A stretch of 64,000 nucleotides of DNA, taken from the NCBI RefSeq assembly GCF_018137965.1, contig NZ_CP073100.1:62001-126000 (forward strand). Direction: 5' to 3'. The position numbers were made by a program, and so were the translations under genes. How positions within the stretch are numbered: position 1 is the stretch's first letter; every line of letters starts with the position of its first letter. The notes beneath the pieces were generated by a model. That model was not told the origin of the DNA, searched no databases, and saw only the letters and a list, made by a program, of their open reading frames with translations. This document shows, one piece after another, positions 1 to 10,727 of this stretch. The stretch is from Luteolibacter ambystomatis. Lineage in GTDB: Bacteria > Verrucomicrobiota > Verrucomicrobiia > Verrucomicrobiales > Akkermansiaceae.

Positions 1-210
1 CCACGCGATGTTGGTGGCACCTGCGTCAGTGGTCCAATTTCCATTGGTGGTGTTCCAGGTGCCGGCCCCGCCGGTCACCGAACCGTCCCCGGTTCCAACT
101 GTGCCCGGGGTAATATCCCAGGTAATGGCCGCCCCGCAAGCCGGGCTGGAGAGCTGGGCGAAAAAGGCGAGACTGGCGAATGACAGGGCAAGACGATTCC
201 TTGGGCGCAT
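1..210 (-). CDS. Beta-strand-repeat surface protein, N-terminal fragment (partial)
   Basis: This frame is open from an ATG at 210 to the window edge, giving 70 codons with no stop, so the gene continues outside the window. It begins MRPRNRLALSFASLAFFAQ, a typical signal peptide with a probable cleavage near CGAA. The mature part starts ITWDITPGTVGTGDGS and runs into GAGTWNTTNGNWTTDAG. That closely matches the mature N-terminus of the giant protein at 3253-9390 ([24 protein letters not shown]). The family is the autotransporter-associated beta-strand repeat type common in Verrucomicrobiota. Export is well supported; the role of the missing bulk cannot be judged. A paralogue of the downstream gene is the simplest reading. 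Confidence 0.8.
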   Translation of the reverse strand, partial: MRPRNRLALSFASLAFFAQLSSPACGAAITWDITPGTVGTGDGSVTGGAGTWNTTNGNWTTDAGATNIAW

Positions 211-332
211 GATCGGGGAGGGGAAACCGGATACAGAAAGAGCGCCTCCTCCTATCCGCCCAAACAGTGGAATGCAACAATAGAGTTGCAGCCGCTGGGC
301 GTGGCATCCTTCCCAAGCCATGGACCGGACGC

Positions 333-365
333 AAAACGCCCCGCCTTCCATGGGAAGGCGGGGCG
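333..365 (-). terminator. Rho-independent terminator after ilvN
   Basis: A perfect 13-bp stem (337-349 with 353-365) encloses a 3-base loop. Read on the minus strand it is followed by TTTTGC. It lies 24 bases past the ilvN stop and separates the ilv genes from the surface-protein gene downstream. Confidence 0.88.
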
Positions 366-389
366 CTTGGGAAACGGAATTTCGTTCGG

Positions 390-932
390 TCAGGTCGGCT
401 GCTCGCCGCGGGCCATGACCACCTTGCCGGTGCGCACGGTCTCGATGATCTGGAACTGCGAGAACATGGTGACCGCGGCGTCGATCTTCGGCGAGTCGCC
501 GGTGATCATGACAATCATCGAGCTCGGGGTCAGGTCCACGGTCTTGCCGTCGAAGTGGGCGGTGATGTGGAGAGCCTGGGAGCGCTCGGCTTCCGCGCAG
601 GCGATCTTGATCATGATCAGCTCCTTGGTCACGGAGTCATCCGAGGTGTGCTCGAAGCAGTGGATGACGTCGATGAGCTTGGAGACCTGCTTGATGATCT
701 GGTCGAGGCCGTCCGGATTGCCGCTGATGCCGATGGTCATGCGCGAGAAGTTCGCGTTGCGGCCTTCGGAGACGACGAGGGAGTCGATGTTGAAACCACG
801 GCGGGAGAACACCTGGCAGATGCGCATCAGGACGCCCGGCTCGTTGTTCACGAGGATCGAGAGCGTGTGCAGGGCACCGCGGCGGATCGGAGCTGCGGTC
901 GCGGGCGTTTCGGTGGTGATGATGGAGTTCAT
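390..932 (-). CDS. ilvN: Acetolactate synthase small (regulatory) subunit
   Basis: 180 residues starting at an ATG at 932. It is the regulatory subunit of acetolactate/acetohydroxyacid synthase, which makes the first committed intermediates of valine, leucine and isoleucine synthesis in the cytoplasm. The ACT domain is visible at about residues 20-95 (HTLSILVNNEPGVLMRICQVF, then FSRRGFNIDSL), followed by the usual C-terminal domain with the HITAHFDGKTVDL segment. Length is normal for IlvN/IlvH. It follows ilvB by 122 bases on the same strand, and a strong terminator closes the pair. Binding of branched-chain amino acids to the ACT domain is known for the family, not shown here. No clear Shine-Dalgarno sequence precedes the start. 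Confidence 0.93.
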   Translation of the reverse strand: MNSIITTETPATAAPIRRGALHTLSILVNNEPGVLMRICQVFSRRGFNIDSLVVSEGRNANFSRMTIGISGNPDGLDQIIKQVSKLIDVIHCFEHTSDDSVTKELIMIKIACAEAERSQALHITAHFDGKTVDLTPSSMIVMITGDSPKIDAAVTMFSQFQIIETVRTGKVVMARGEQPT

Positions 933-1054
933 CGGGAAAAGTGGGAAGTGATCCGTAAACGGTGATCAGTGGTGGAAAAGAGAAGGGACGCCGGATGAGG
1001 GTGGGCAGTGGACTCTTGTCTGATCACTACCCACCGATCACTCGGCACTGAGCA
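933..1054. repeat. ilvB-ilvN spacer with interleaved inverted repeats
   Basis: The 122-base spacer contains nested inverted words: AGTGATC (947-953) against GATCACT (1036-1042), and GTGATCAG (962-969) against CTGATCAC (1020-1027). The words resemble those in the spacer at 57956-58029, which suggests a small intergenic repeat family. No coding potential is seen. It may act as an mRNA-stability or expression-ratio element between the two subunits. Confidence 0.5.
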
Positions 1055-2782
1055 TCACGTCGACCCGATGGGCTTGGCCATCTTCTGCTTCGGAGCCTCC
1101 GTGATCATGTCCTCGAGCGCGGCACCGGCCGGGATCATCGGGAACACGTTGTCGGTCTTCACGCATTCGGCGTGGATGAGGATCGGGCCGTCGTTGTAGG
1201 CGAGGGCTTTCTCCAGCATGCGGGTGACATCGGCGGGGCGTTTGATGTGCACGGACGGGATGCCATAGGCGGCGGCCAGCTTGCAGAAGTCCGGATTGCC
1301 GATGAGGTCCACGCCGCTCTCGCGGTTTTCGAAGAACAGCTCCTGCCACTGGCGCACCATGCCGAGGTAGTGGTTGTTCAGCACCACGATCTTGATCGGC
1401 AGCTTGTGGATCTGGGCGGTGGCCAGTTCGAAGAGGGTCATCTGGAAGCCGCCGTCTCCGGAGATGGAGATCACGGTCTTCTTCGGATGCGCGAGCTGCG
1501 CGCCAATGGCGGCCGGGAAACCGAAGCCCATGGTGCCTGCACCGCCGGAGGACAACCAGTGGAAGGACTCGCTGTTCTTGTAGAACTGCGCGGCCCACAT
1601 CTGGTGCTGGCCCACGTCGGTGGAGACGATCGCCTCGCCTTTGGTGAGTTCGTACAACTCGTCGATGACCTGCTGCATGCGCAGGCCGCCCTGCTTCTTG
1701 TAGGTGAGCGGATACTTCTTCTTGTAGCCATCCAGCTTGGAGAGCCAGTCGGCGGTGGGAAGCGGATTGATGTGCTCGTTGAGCGCGGCCAGCGCGGCCT
1801 TCGCGTCGCCGACGATACAGATGTCCGGCTTGATCATCTTGTTCATCTCCGCCGGATCGATGTCGATGTGGATGATCTTCGCGGTGGCGCAGAACTTGGA
1901 CGGATTGCCGATGATGCGGTCATCGAAGCGGGAGCCCACGTTGATGAGCAGGTCGCACTCGATCATCGCCTTGTTGGCGTAGGCGGTGCCGTGCATGCCC
2001 AGCATGCCGAGCGAAAGCGCGTGCGTTTCCGGGAACACGCCCTTGCCGAGCAGGGTGGAGGTCACCGGAGCGTGGAGCGTTTCGGCGAGGTAGCGCAACT
2101 CCTTGTCGGCGCGGGCGATCATCGCGCCCTGGCCGGCGAGGATCACCGGGCGCTTGGCCTGGGAGATCAGGGTGGCGGCTTCCTCGATGGCGCTGCGGTC
2201 GATCTTGAAGTCACCGGACGGATCGTAGCCGGGAAGGTTGAACGGCGGATTCAGGTCGCCGGTGAAGGCTGCTCCGGAAACGTCCTTCGGCACGTCGATC
2301 AGTACCGGGCCGGGGCGGCCGGTGGTGGCGATGTGGTAGGCCTCGCGGGCGATGCGCGGCAGCGAGTTGGTGTCCTTCACCAGGTAGTTGTGCTTCACCA
2401 CCGGAATGGTGATGCCGAAAATATCCGCCTCTTGGAAAGCGTCCTTGCCGAGCATCCAAGTCACGGTCTGGCCGCTGATCACGATCATCGGCACCGAGTC
2501 CATCATCGCGGTCATCAGGCCGGTCACGGTATTGCCTGCGCCGGGGCCGGAGGTCACCAGCACGGCGGCGGGCTTGCCAGTGGCACGGGCGTAGCCATCG
2601 GCCATGTGGACGGCACCCTGCTCATGACGGACGAGGACGAACTTCAGCTTGGTCTTGATCGTTTCGAGCGCGTCGAAGATAGGAATCGCCGCGCCGCCGG
2701 AGTAGCCGAACATGTATTCGATGCCGAGATCGTCGAGCGTCTTGATCAAGGCCTGTGCACCGTCGAGTGGTTGTGTGCTCAT
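1055..2782 (-). CDS. ilvB: Acetolactate synthase large (catalytic) subunit
   Basis: 575 residues from an ATG at 2782. This is the thiamine-diphosphate enzyme that condenses pyruvate with pyruvate or 2-oxobutyrate. The order is the usual one: N-terminal pyrimidine-binding domain with catalytic glutamate in VRHEQGAVHMADG (Glu54), a central nucleotide-fold domain (about 195-340), and a C-terminal diphosphate domain with the metal motif GDGGFQM (442-448) ending at the NN pair 469-470. The quaternary partner ilvN follows on the same strand. Length matches IlvB/IlvI. The start is preceded by CTGTTTTT rather than a Shine-Dalgarno sequence. A long AT-rich leader lies upstream. Confidence 0.96.
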   Translation of the reverse strand: MSTQPLDGAQALIKTLDDLGIEYMFGYSGGAAIPIFDALETIKTKLKFVLVRHEQGAVHMADGYARATGKPAAVLVTSGPGAGNTVTGLMTAMMDSVPMIVISGQTVTWMLGKDAFQEADIFGITIPVVKHNYLVKDTNSLPRIAREAYHIATTGRPGPVLIDVPKDVSGAAFTGDLNPPFNLPGYDPSGDFKIDRSAIEEAATLISQAKRPVILAGQGAMIARADKELRYLAETLHAPVTSTLLGKGVFPETHALSLGMLGMHGTAYANKAMIECDLLINVGSRFDDRIIGNPSKFCATAKIIHIDIDPAEMNKMIKPDICIVGDAKAALAALNEHINPLPTADWLSKLDGYKKKYPLTYKKQGGLRMQQVIDELYELTKGEAIVSTDVGQHQMWAAQFYKNSESFHWLSSGGAGTMGFGFPAAIGAQLAHPKKTVISISGDGGFQMTLFELATAQIHKLPIKIVVLNNHYLGMVRQWQELFFENRESGVDLIGNPDFCKLAAAYGIPSVHIKRPADVTRMLEKALAYNDGPILIHAECVKTDNVFPMIPAGAALEDMITEAPKQKMAKPIGST

Positions 2783-3252
2783 AAAAACAGGGGTCTGGGC
2801 GGCGAAAGTGGCACCTTGCCGGGCTAAGGCAACTCGAAAAATGTGTTTTTTCGGGCAAAATTGCCCAAAATATTCAGTGCGTTACTCGAAAATTGCCAAA
2901 TGAAGCGCAAAGCCGCGTTGGGTGTCTTTGGGTTTTGGGGGAATATGGGGCCTGAATGTGGCGGGGATTGTTCTCGGTGGGCCCTTTTTGAGAACGGGGT
3001 TCCCTTTTTGGGAATCGAGGGGGCTTGTCTAACGAATGAATGACACACACGCTGCGGGCTCATTGCATGTTAACCAAGAAACCTTCCTTCCTTTTGTCAG
3101 TGCTGTTTGAGCCGCGGAATCTGACGTCCCCCGTCCCACGGGGCCGTGCGTTGATGTAAGCCGCGTCTTTGCCTTCGTTCTCCGGGCCCTGCGTACCTTC
3201 GTGTCGCGGACGCTTTTGCTCTGTTCGTTCATTCATTGTTCTCCCCTCCCAG
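2783..3252. other. Divergent leader region between ilvB and the giant surface protein
   Basis: These 470 bases hold no convincing gene. The ilvB-proximal half is unusually AT-rich for this genome and carries a perfect small hairpin, GGGCAA-aa-TTGCCC (2853-2866). The half nearer the surface-protein gene has a CCCCGT-ccc-ACGGGG hairpin (3129-3143) and a pyrimidine-rich stretch up to the ATG. Both divergent promoters must lie here, but none could be assigned with confidence. No leader peptide rich in Ile, Leu or Val codons was recognised, so classical ilv attenuation is not supported. Confidence 0.5.
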
Positions 3253-6200
3253 ATGAAACCTCGTTTTAGCCGGTTTTTACCGGCAGTCCTCGGCAGTTAC
3301 ATCGCACTCACCCTCGGCGGCCACGCAGCCATCCAGTGGTGGGACACCAATGGTGCCACGACCGGTTCCGGCAATGCCGACGGTACGTGGGATGGCTCCA
3401 CCGCCAACTGGACCACCGATGCCTCCGGCGCGTCTGCGGCCGGTGCCTGGGTCGCTGGGAATACGGCGGAGTTCGCGGCGGGCACGGATTTCACCGGCAC
3501 CCGCATCGTGACCGTGAGCGGCACGCAGTCGCTCGCGGGCATCATCGTGGACAGCGAGGTCACGAACCTGACTCTCACGGGTGGCACGCTTGACTTCGGG
3601 GCCAGCCAAGGCTCGATCAATACCTCGGCCTGGGGCACGACCACTGGCAAAACTTTCACCATCAATTCGGTGATCGCGGGCAGTGCTGGTCTCACGATCG
3701 CATCGAACGGAGACCTCAGTGCCAGCGGTGGCGGCAACAGTTCGGTCACGAAACTGGGAGGAACGAATACGTTCACCGGCAATGTGACCATCACTTCGGG
3801 CCTGGTGGCTTATTCCTCGGATGCCGCTTTCGGCAATGCTGCCAATGCCATCATCCTGAACGGAGGCGGACTGCTGGACACGACCAGTGGCACGGGGCCG
3901 ACCCTCACCCGCGCCATCCAAGTGCAGGCGGGCGGTGGAACCATTCGTCTCTACGGCTCGACCACGACCACGTTCTCCGGAGCGATCACCGGCAGCGGCA
4001 ATCTCAACCGCACGGACGGTGGCACCCTCAACCTCACCGGCAGCTTGTCCGGCTATGCCGGCACGTATGACAACCAAGGCGGAACCACGGTGGTCAATGG
4101 CACGGATGCCGCGGGCGGCAACTGGAAGGTCAGCGGCGGTGTCATGAGAATCGGGGCCAACGGGATCAATTCCGCCGGTTCACTGACCCTCAATGGCGGC
4201 ACGCTTTCCTCCAACGCCGCATCCGGGGCGGGAGACCGCACCCTCGGCAATGCGGTGACCGTGGGAGGAAACGTCACGCTCGGTGATGCCACGAATACCG
4301 GTGTCCTGACGTTCACAGGAGGAGTGGATCTCGGCGCGGCTGCCAGAACTCTTACCACCAGTTCGCTGGTGACCATCAGCGGTGCCGTTTCGAATGGCAC
4401 TTTGGTGAAGGCGGGAGCCTCGACTTTGACACTGACCGGCACCAACACCGCGGCGGCCACCGTCAATGCGGGGACCCTGGTGCTGGATTATGGAACGAAC
4501 GATACCAGCAAGCTGGGTGACGCTTCCGTTCTGACGCTGGGTGGAGGAACCTTGAGCCTGGCCAATGGTTCCCATGGTGAAGTGGTCGGATCGACAGTGC
4601 TTTCCGCGTCCACGGCGTCCACGATCACCCGTCCCTCCGGAGCTGCGACTCTTTCTCTCGGGGCCATCACGCGCAATACCGGAGCTTCTCTCAATCTTGG
4701 CAGCGGTGGCATTGCATCCACCTCCACCGCTACCACCGCGAGTGGGGCGTTTGGTTCCTGGCTTACTCTCGGAGGTAATTCGCTGGTCACCAAGGATGGC
4801 GGCAACAATCTCATCGGCGTCACCTATACGGACACAGCCGTGGCCGGGACGATCGCGGATGCGGCAGCCAACCACGTGCGCCTGACAGGAGCGAGCGGAA
4901 CCGTTTCCCTGGGCTCCACCGTCACCAATGCCGCGACAGTCACCCAGACGGCCACCGGCGCGGTGACGCTCGACACCACCGGCAAAACCCTGCGCCTGAG
5001 CGGCCAGGGATCGGTGCTGGCTGCGACGGGCGGCGGTGCTCTCACCTTCGGCACCGCGGTCAATGCCGGGGTTCTCACGGCAGGCGGCACGGACAACACC
5101 GCCGGGGTGCTGGATTTCAACACGCGCGGAGCTTCGATCTCCGTCAACTCCACCATTACCAACAACGGTACCGGGGTGGTTTCCCTCACCAAGTTCGGAA
5201 GCAACGACCTGACGCTCTCGGGAACCAACAGCTACAGCGGCGGCACCACCTTGTCTGGCGGCGTGCTGAGAGTGCGGAACAACCTCGCGCTCGGCACCGG
5301 TGCCCTTGCTGTCGATGCCAATGCCACGCTGGCGAGTGCCAGTGGTGGTCCATTTGTCAATCTGGGGAATGCGGTGGGGATCGCCTCCGGGACCACGCTC
5401 TCGGTGGACAGCGGGTTCGGCCCGCTGATCCTGTCCGGAGCGATCACCGGTACGGGCGGCGCTCTTACAACGACGTCCTCCGGAGTGACCACTCTCGCGG
5501 GAACCAATACCTACACCGGCGTTACCACGATCGGAACAGGGAACCAGAACATCTACTCCGGTATCCAGATCGGCTATTTCGGCACCACCGGCTCGGTGGG
5601 AACGGGTGCCGTCAATTTCGGCGGCTACGGAAACAATCTCATCTACACCCGCACCAATGCCGCGACCATGTCGAACGCCATCACCGGCGCGGGCAACGTG
5701 GTGGTGAAGAGCGGCACCCTGACCTTGAGCGGGGGATCGGCGAATACCTACAGCGGGGACACGGTTGTTCAAGGCGGTACGCTGCAACTGTCCGTCAGCA
5801 ACAGCCAGAACATCGGATCCAGCCGTCTGCTCGTGTACTCGGGCGGCACGGTGACCAATACCACCACCCACGTCTTCGGTGTAGGCACCTCGACGAACAT
5901 CCAGTTGCTGGGCGGCACCTTCTCCGCGGGCAATGCGGAATTCTATGCCGGCAACCTCGATCTCGCGGGCGGAACGATCAGCGGCGTCAATGAATTCCGA
6001 AACAGCGGCAGCCGGACGATCAACGTGATTCCGTCCGCCACCGCGTCCACCATCGACCTGCGTTACAGCATCAACGGCACGGGGACCAATACGACCACGT
6101 TCCTGGTCAACGACGGTCCGGTCGCGAACGATCTGGTGATTTCCAAGAATATCGTCAGCGGAACGAGCGTGGTGAAATCCGGTCTTGGCACCCTGCGGTC

Positions 6201-9200
6201 CACCACTTCGACCGCTCACGGTTACACGGGATCGACCGTGCTCAACGCTGGTTCCTTCATCCTCGATTACTCCGCTTCCTCGCTGACCAGCAACATGCTG
6301 AACAGCGGCAGCGCTCCGACCTTCGCCGGCGGAAACCTGACCATCGTCGGCAAGGCTTCCACGGCCAATACCCAGACACTGGGTGCGACCACCCTGAATG
6401 CGGGCGGCTCGTCCATTACGTTGACACCGGGGTCCTCCGGGTCGGTGGGCCTCACGTTGGGAACCGTCACCCGCAACACCGGTGCCACGCTCGGCCTGTC
6501 GTTGGCCGCGGGTTCCACGCTCACCGCTTCGCCGACTCTTACCAATGGTCTGCTGCCGTATGCGACGGTCAACGGAAATGATTTCGCGACGGTTTCCGGC
6601 GGCACCATCTCCGCCTATTCCGGTTATATCAACGACGACTACTCCGGTACCGGAACGATCAATACGAACGTTACGGCGGCTTCTCCGACACCGGCGTCCT
6701 TCACCGTCAACAGCCTGTCTTTCCGGACGGCACAGGCGAACACACTGACGCTGACCGGCACCAATACCGCCGCGGCTTTGCTGGTGGGATCGGCGGTGGG
6801 TGGAAACGCCACGCAGATCACCGGTGGCACGCTCACGGCGGCCACCGCCGGTGGAGAGTTGGTCATTCACCAGAACAACACCACCGCTGGCGGCGAGCTG
6901 ACGATCGCCTCGACCATCGCCAACAACACCTCCGCCTCCTCTCTGACCAAGGCTGGTGCAGGCACACTCATTCTCACCGGCACCAACACTTACAGCGGAA
7001 CCACCTACCTCAATGGCGGCCTTGCCCGCTTCTCGACTTCCGCCAACTTGGGAACGGGAGCGATCACCATGGGTGGCGGCGGGCTCCAGTGGGCGACGGG
7101 CAGCACGGTGGACATCACCAGCGGGCGCACGGTGACCATCGGGGCGGGTGGTGGCACCTTCGACACCAACGGCAACAATGTCACGCTGGCCACCGCGTTT
7201 GGCAGTGGATCTTCGGGCACCTTCGTCAAGAACGGCACCGGCACCCTCACGCTGTCGGCGAACAATACCAACTTCACCGGCAGCGTCGTGGTGAATGGCG
7301 GCAAGCTCGTCGGTTCGATCAATGGTTCCGGCGGGTTCGGTTCCACGGCCGGACAGTCGTTCATCGTGAACACCGGCGGTACCTTGGAAATCTCCAGCTC
7401 CGCCAACCACAGCACCGCCAATACCCGCAATTTCTACGTCAACGGCGGCACGCTCCAGAATACGTCCGGTGCCGCGTTGCGCATGGGCAACATCTGGCTG
7501 AACGGCGGCACGCTCAACACCCAGAACGGTGCCAGCGGCAGCTACACCGCGATGTACCTCGGCACGCTCCAGAACAACACCCAGGGAGCGAATGCCACCG
7601 TCTTCGTGGAAGGCACGACGGCCTCCCAGATCACCACCACTGGATCGAGCAGCAATGGCATCCAGCTCGGACCGAATGTCCTGTTCCAGGTGGCGGACGT
7701 CACCGGAAATGCCAATGTCGATCTCACGGTTTCCGTGGCGCTTTTGAACCAGTCCGCGGACCAAGGGTCGGCGGCGGGCGCCCTCACCAAGAGAGGCGCC
7801 GGCACGATGAACATCACCACCCAGGCAAGTTACACGGGTGGCACGTATGTCGAACAAGGGGTTCTGAATCTCACGGGCGGCGGCGGCCAGTTCGGGACCA
7901 TCCGCGGGATCGCCACCGTGAACACCGGAGCCGTGTTGCGTTTGAGCACCGGTGATGCCACCGGCTATGATGGCACCACCCGCCTTTCCGCGATCAACCT
8001 TCTCGGCGGCAACCTGGACGTGAATACCACGTCGAACCAGACGCTGGGCAGTGCGGTGATCAACATGACGGGAGCCACCATCACCGGCATTGCGGGCAGC
8101 AATATTGACTTCTTTGCCGGTGCCTCGGGACTCAATAGTTTCGCATCATCCACCACCTCCGTGATCAGCGGGGTCACTCTGGCCGCGCTCCGCCAGGGCA
8201 ACACGACCTTCAATGTCGAGCAGGGCACGACCGCGTCGGGCATCGATCTTGATATCCAGTCGGTGATCAAGCCGTCCGCCAGCGGTGATGCGGTTGGCGG
8301 CGTTCTCACCAAGGCGGGTGCTGGCACCGTGGCGTTCTCCGGCAACAACACCTTCGCCCGCGACGTCAACATCGCGGCGGGAACGCTGATGGTCGGAAAC
8401 GGCGGCACCTCGGGCACGCTCGGTACCGGCAATGTGGTCAACAACGCGACGCTCACGTTCAACCGCAGCGATTCGCACACCATTGCCAACAACATCTCCG
8501 GCACCGGAGTGGTGAGAAAGATCGCGGCCGGCACCACCATTCTCACCGGTACCAATACCTACGCCGGCACCACCACGATCACGAGCGGCACGCTGCAAAT
8601 CGGCAGCGGCTCGACCACGGGTTCGCTGGGGACCGGAGCGGTGGCCAACAACGCCACTCTGGCGTTCAATCGCAGCAATGCCATGACCGTCTCGAACGCG
8701 ATCGGCGGCACGGGTGCGGTGACGCACATCGGTAGCGGCACGACGACTTTGACCGGGGTGAACAACTATTCGGGCACCACCACGGTCAGTAGCGGCACGC
8801 TTCGTTTCAATGGCAACAGCTCGGGAGCCACTGGCGCCGTCAGTGTCGCCAGCGGTGCGACCCTCGGTGGCACCGGCAGCATCGGCGGTGCGGTGAGTGT
8901 CACCGGTACGCTGGCTCCGGGTGCCTCGGTGGAGTCCTTCTCCACGGGAGCGGTGGCTTTCAATACCGGATCGACCTTTGCGGTGGAGCTGGACTCCTCC
9001 GTGGCCGTTTCCTCCGGTGCGGACCTGCTGGTGGCGAATGGCAATCTCGACTTGAGCGGGGTTGTCACCCTGACCCTCACGGATCTCGCCACTCTGGCAC
9101 CTGCGGCTCCATTCGCGGATGGCACGGTGTTTTCCATCGTCAACTACACGGGCACTTGGAACGGCGGTTACTTCACCTTCTCCGGAGACACTCTTACGGA

Positions 9201-9390
9201 AGGTGAGCAATTCCAGGCCCTCAACAACAACTGGGTCATCAACTACCAGAATGCGACTCCCGGGCAGAATTTCACCGGCGACTACGTGGGCGGACAGTTC
9301 GTCACGCTTACCGTCGTGCCGGAGCCGGGGGTCGCGCTGCTTGGTGGACTGGGTGTCCTGCTGATGTTCCGCCGCCGCCGGGTGGCCTGA
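3253..9390 (+). CDS. Giant PEP-CTERM protein with autotransporter-type beta-strand repeats
   Basis: 2045 residues when started at the ATG at 3253; an in-frame upstream extension lacks a signal peptide and is rejected. Residues 1-25 ([20 protein letters not shown]) form a signal peptide. Most of the protein is Gly/Thr/Ser/Asn-rich with about eleven units of the pattern K-x-G-x-G-T-L-x-L-T-G-T-N-T-Y-x-G-x-T-T, the passenger-associated beta-strand repeat expected to fold into a beta-helix. The C-terminus, [20 protein letters not shown], is a PEP-CTERM sorting tail: PEP motif, hydrophobic helix, basic end. In that family an exosortase processes the tail, so the protein is probably surface-anchored or secreted with extracellular polysaccharide. 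Two adjacent 69-residue units near the C-terminus look recently duplicated. It faces the XylR-like regulator with only 12 bases between stops. Ligand or adhesion role is unknown. Confidence 0.9.
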   Translation: MKPRFSRFLPAVLGSYIALTLGGHAAIQWWDTNGATTGSGNADGTWDGSTANWTTDASGASAAGAWVAGNTAEFAAGTDFTGTRIVTVSGTQSLAGIIVDSEVTNLTLTGGTLDFGASQGSINTSAWGTTTGKTFTINSVIAGSAGLTIASNGDLSASGGGNSSVTKLGGTNTFTGNVTITSGLVAYSSDAAFGNAANAIILNGGGLLDTTSGTGPTLTRAIQVQAGGGTIRLYGSTTTTFSGAITGSGNLNRTDGGTLNLTGSLSGYAGTYDNQGGTTVVNGTDAAGGNWKVSGGVMRIGANGINSAGSLTLNGGTLSSNAASGAGDRTLGNAVTVGGNVTLGDATNTGVLTFTGGVDLGAAARTLTTSSLVTISGAVSNGTLVKAGASTLTLTGTNTAAATVNAGTLVLDYGTNDTSKLGDASVLTLGGGTLSLANGSHGEVVGSTVLSASTASTITRPSGAATLSLGAITRNTGASLNLGSGGIASTSTATTASGAFGSWLTLGGNSLVTKDGGNNLIGVTYTDTAVAGTIADAAANHVRLTGASGTVSLGSTVTNAATVTQTATGAVTLDTTGKTLRLSGQGSVLAATGGGALTFGTAVNAGVLTAGGTDNTAGVLDFNTRGASISVNSTITNNGTGVVSLTKFGSNDLTLSGTNSYSGGTTLSGGVLRVRNNLALGTGALAVDANATLASASGGPFVNLGNAVGIASGTTLSVDSGFGPLILSGAITGTGGALTTTSSGVTTLAGTNTYTGVTTIGTGNQNIYSGIQIGYFGTTGSVGTGAVNFGGYGNNLIYTRTNAATMSNAITGAGNVVVKSGTLTLSGGSANTYSGDTVVQGGTLQLSVSNSQNIGSSRLLVYSGGTVTNTTTHVFGVGTSTNIQLLGGTFSAGNAEFYAGNLDLAGGTISGVNEFRNSGSRTINVIPSATASTIDLRYSINGTGTNTTTFLVNDGPVANDLVISKNIVSGTSVVKSGLGTLRSTTSTAHGYTGSTVLNAGSFILDYSASSLTSNMLNSGSAPTFAGGNLTIVGKASTANTQTLGATTLNAGGSSITLTPGSSGSVGLTLGTVTRNTGATLGLSLAAGSTLTASPTLTNGLLPYATVNGNDFATVSGGTISAYSGYINDDYSGTGTINTNVTAASPTPASFTVNSLSFRTAQANTLTLTGTNTAAALLVGSAVGGNATQITGGTLTAATAGGELVIHQNNTTAGGELTIASTIANNTSASSLTKAGAGTLILTGTNTYSGTTYLNGGLARFSTSANLGTGAITMGGGGLQWATGSTVDITSGRTVTIGAGGGTFDTNGNNVTLATAFGSGSSGTFVKNGTGTLTLSANNTNFTGSVVVNGGKLVGSINGSGGFGSTAGQSFIVNTGGTLEISSSANHSTANTRNFYVNGGTLQNTSGAALRMGNIWLNGGTLNTQNGASGSYTAMYLGTLQNNTQGANATVFVEGTTASQITTTGSSSNGIQLGPNVLFQVADVTGNANVDLTVSVALLNQSADQGSAAGALTKRGAGTMNITTQASYTGGTYVEQGVLNLTGGGGQFGTIRGIATVNTGAVLRLSTGDATGYDGTTRLSAINLLGGNLDVNTTSNQTLGSAVINMTGATITGIAGSNIDFFAGASGLNSFASSTTSVISGVTLAALRQGNTTFNVEQGTTASGIDLDIQSVIKPSASGDAVGGVLTKAGAGTVAFSGNNTFARDVNIAAGTLMVGNGGTSGTLGTGNVVNNATLTFNRSDSHTIANNISGTGVVRKIAAGTTILTGTNTYAGTTTITSGTLQIGSGSTTGSLGTGAVANNATLAFNRSNAMTVSNAIGGTGAVTHIGSGTTTLTGVNNYSGTTTVSSGTLRFNGNSSGATGAVSVASGATLGGTGSIGGAVSVTGTLAPGASVESFSTGAVAFNTGSTFAVELDSSVAVSSGADLLVANGNLDLSGVVTLTLTDLATLAPAAPFADGTVFSIVNYTGTWNGGYFTFSGDTLTEGEQFQALNNNWVINYQNATPGQNFTGDYVGGQFVTLTVVPEPGVALLGGLGVLLMFRRRRVA
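8380..8793 (+). repeat. Two tandem 207-bp coding repeats
   Basis: The units 8380-8586 and 8587-8793 are exactly 207 bases (69 codons) each. They encode parallel sequences such as [17 protein letters not shown] versus [17 protein letters not shown], each followed by a GTTxLTGxNxYxGTTT block. The shared length and phase indicate in-frame tandem duplication inside the beta-strand repeat gene. Confidence 0.82.
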
Positions 9391-9402
9391 GAAAACGAGC
9401 GA

Positions 9403-10590
9403 TCAGTTGCTCCGGCGGGCTTGGCGGGGAGTTGTGCCGCGGTGTTTGAGAAACACGCGGCACAGGTTCTTCGCGTTCCCCAGGCCCGTCTCCGCGGCAA
9501 TGGCTTCCAGCTTGAGATTCGTTTCCGTCAGCAGTTGCTCGGCGGCGTCCAACCGCAGGCGCAGGATCTCCTGGTGGATCGAGGGACAGGCTTCCTTCAT
9601 CATGATCTTCTGCAGCCCGCGGGCGCTGAGGCCCACGTGGTTGGCCACGGATTCCACACTGAGCGGGCTGCGGAAATGCTCGCGGATGTAGCGCAAGGCC
9701 GCGTCCGCTTTCGGGTGATGTCCGTGGAAGGTGGTGCTCGATTCGCGCACGATCACCTGGCGTGCCGGGATCTTCACCGGTGCGGTCGGTGCCGGTTCTC
9801 CTGAAATCAAACGGGCGGCGAGATCAGCCGCCCGATAGCCCACCGCCCACAGATCGCTGTCCACGGAGGAGATGCCGATGGGTGAGGAGCCCAGCAGCAG
9901 CCGGTTGTCATCCACGCCCAGGATCGCGAGTTCGGTGGGGATTCTGATGCCCATGCGGCGGGCTGTTTGCGCCAGCACCAGGGCGAAGCGGTCGTCCTCC
10001 GCCATGATCGCCGCAGGCAGGGGAATGGATGCGAGTTTTCCCGCGAGCCATTCCATCCACGCTTCCCGTGGGCTGGGGGTGCCGATGGCCAGTTCCGGAT
10101 GTTCGGGGCGGAAGTCGATCGTGAACGGTTCCTTGCCCGCCTCCCGCATGGCGCGCAGGAAGCCGCGCTCGATGGCCCGTCCGTCGTGGCCGCCGGTGTG
10201 GCAGTAGAAACCGAAATGCACATTGCCGAGGGTGAGCAGGTGCCGGGCCCCCATCGCGCCGATGGACTCGCAATCGCACTCGACTTTGGGAATGCCGGCG
10301 ACCTTTTCGCCCAGTGCCGGAGATCCAGCTTCGAGCATGCGGACGACCGGGCACTTCAGGTTCCGCACCCAGTCCGCGACTTCAGGCCGGTCGATGGTGG
10401 CAAGTACGCCCGACCAATGCGTCCGCTCATCCGGCAGCGGCAGGTTGGAGCGGAAGACAATGCCGGTATCCAGTTCCCAATCGTGGTCCTTCGCCCAGGC
10501 GGCGATGCCCGCGTGCAGTTGGACCTCATAGTAGCCCAGGGACAACATCAGGATGCCGGATTTCTGTGGAGCGTCCACCCGCGTCTGCAT
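9403..10590 (-). CDS. XylR-like AraC-family regulator with LacI-type sensor domain
   Basis: 395 residues from the ATG at 10590. A longer TTG frame reaches back into the terminator at 10669-10698 and is rejected. Residues about 10-280 form a periplasmic-binding/LacI-type sugar-sensing domain (GILMLSLGYYEVQLHAGI near the start, AILGVDDNRLLLGSSPIGIS near its end). Residues about 295-393 are an AraC-type pair of helix-turn-helix motifs (LSVESVANHVGLSARGLQKI and LEAIAAETGLGNAKNLCRVF, then GTTPRQAR). This architecture is that of XylR of E. coli, and such regulators are abundant in Verrucomicrobiota. The inducer is probably a sugar. It converges on the giant surface-protein gene and is divergent from nothing, so its target is not given by context. 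Confidence 0.88.
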   Translation of the reverse strand: MQTRVDAPQKSGILMLSLGYYEVQLHAGIAAWAKDHDWELDTGIVFRSNLPLPDERTHWSGVLATIDRPEVADWVRNLKCPVVRMLEAGSPALGEKVAGIPKVECDCESIGAMGARHLLTLGNVHFGFYCHTGGHDGRAIERGFLRAMREAGKEPFTIDFRPEHPELAIGTPSPREAWMEWLAGKLASIPLPAAIMAEDDRFALVLAQTARRMGIRIPTELAILGVDDNRLLLGSSPIGISSVDSDLWAVGYRAADLAARLISGEPAPTAPVKIPARQVIVRESSTTFHGHHPKADAALRYIREHFRSPLSVESVANHVGLSARGLQKIMMKEACPSIHQEILRLRLDAAEQLLTETNLKLEAIAAETGLGNAKNLCRVFLKHRGTTPRQARRSN

Positions 10591-10668
10591 GATCCCGGCA
10601 ATGTTAGGAGATCCGGCATCACATGGAAAAGTGTATTCGTGTCCGGAAGGAACCAAAGTGCCGGAATG

Positions 10669-10698
10669 CAAAAAACCCGCGCCGCTTTGCGGCGCGGG
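10669..10698 (-). terminator. Rho-independent terminator after the PQQ-type sugar dehydrogenase
   Basis: A perfect 10-bp GC stem (10676-10685 with 10689-10698) with a 3-base loop is followed on the minus strand by TTTTTTG. It lies 30 bases past the stop at 10728. Confidence 0.88.
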
Positions 10699-10727
10699 CT
10701 TCGTTGCAAATGACTGGTGAGGCGATC

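Noticed and set aside
1172..2827. 551-codon frame antisense to ilvB
   Set aside because: It is a shadow of the conserved ilvB frame, with His/Gly/Val-rich composition typical of such shadows.
2783..3060. Attenuator with leader peptide for ilvB
   Set aside because: No short frame rich in Ile, Val or Leu codons and no U-tailed terminator was found on the minus strand.
4180..7857. 1225-codon open frame antisense to the giant surface protein
   Set aside because: It is Arg/Gly/Ala-rich low complexity without a domain, and is explained by the GC-rich repeat codons of the sense gene.
10641..10660. SRP-RNA-like word GTCCGGAAGGAACC
   Set aside because: The SRP apical loop needs flanking GGTCAGG and AGCAGCC and a long paired stem; none is present.
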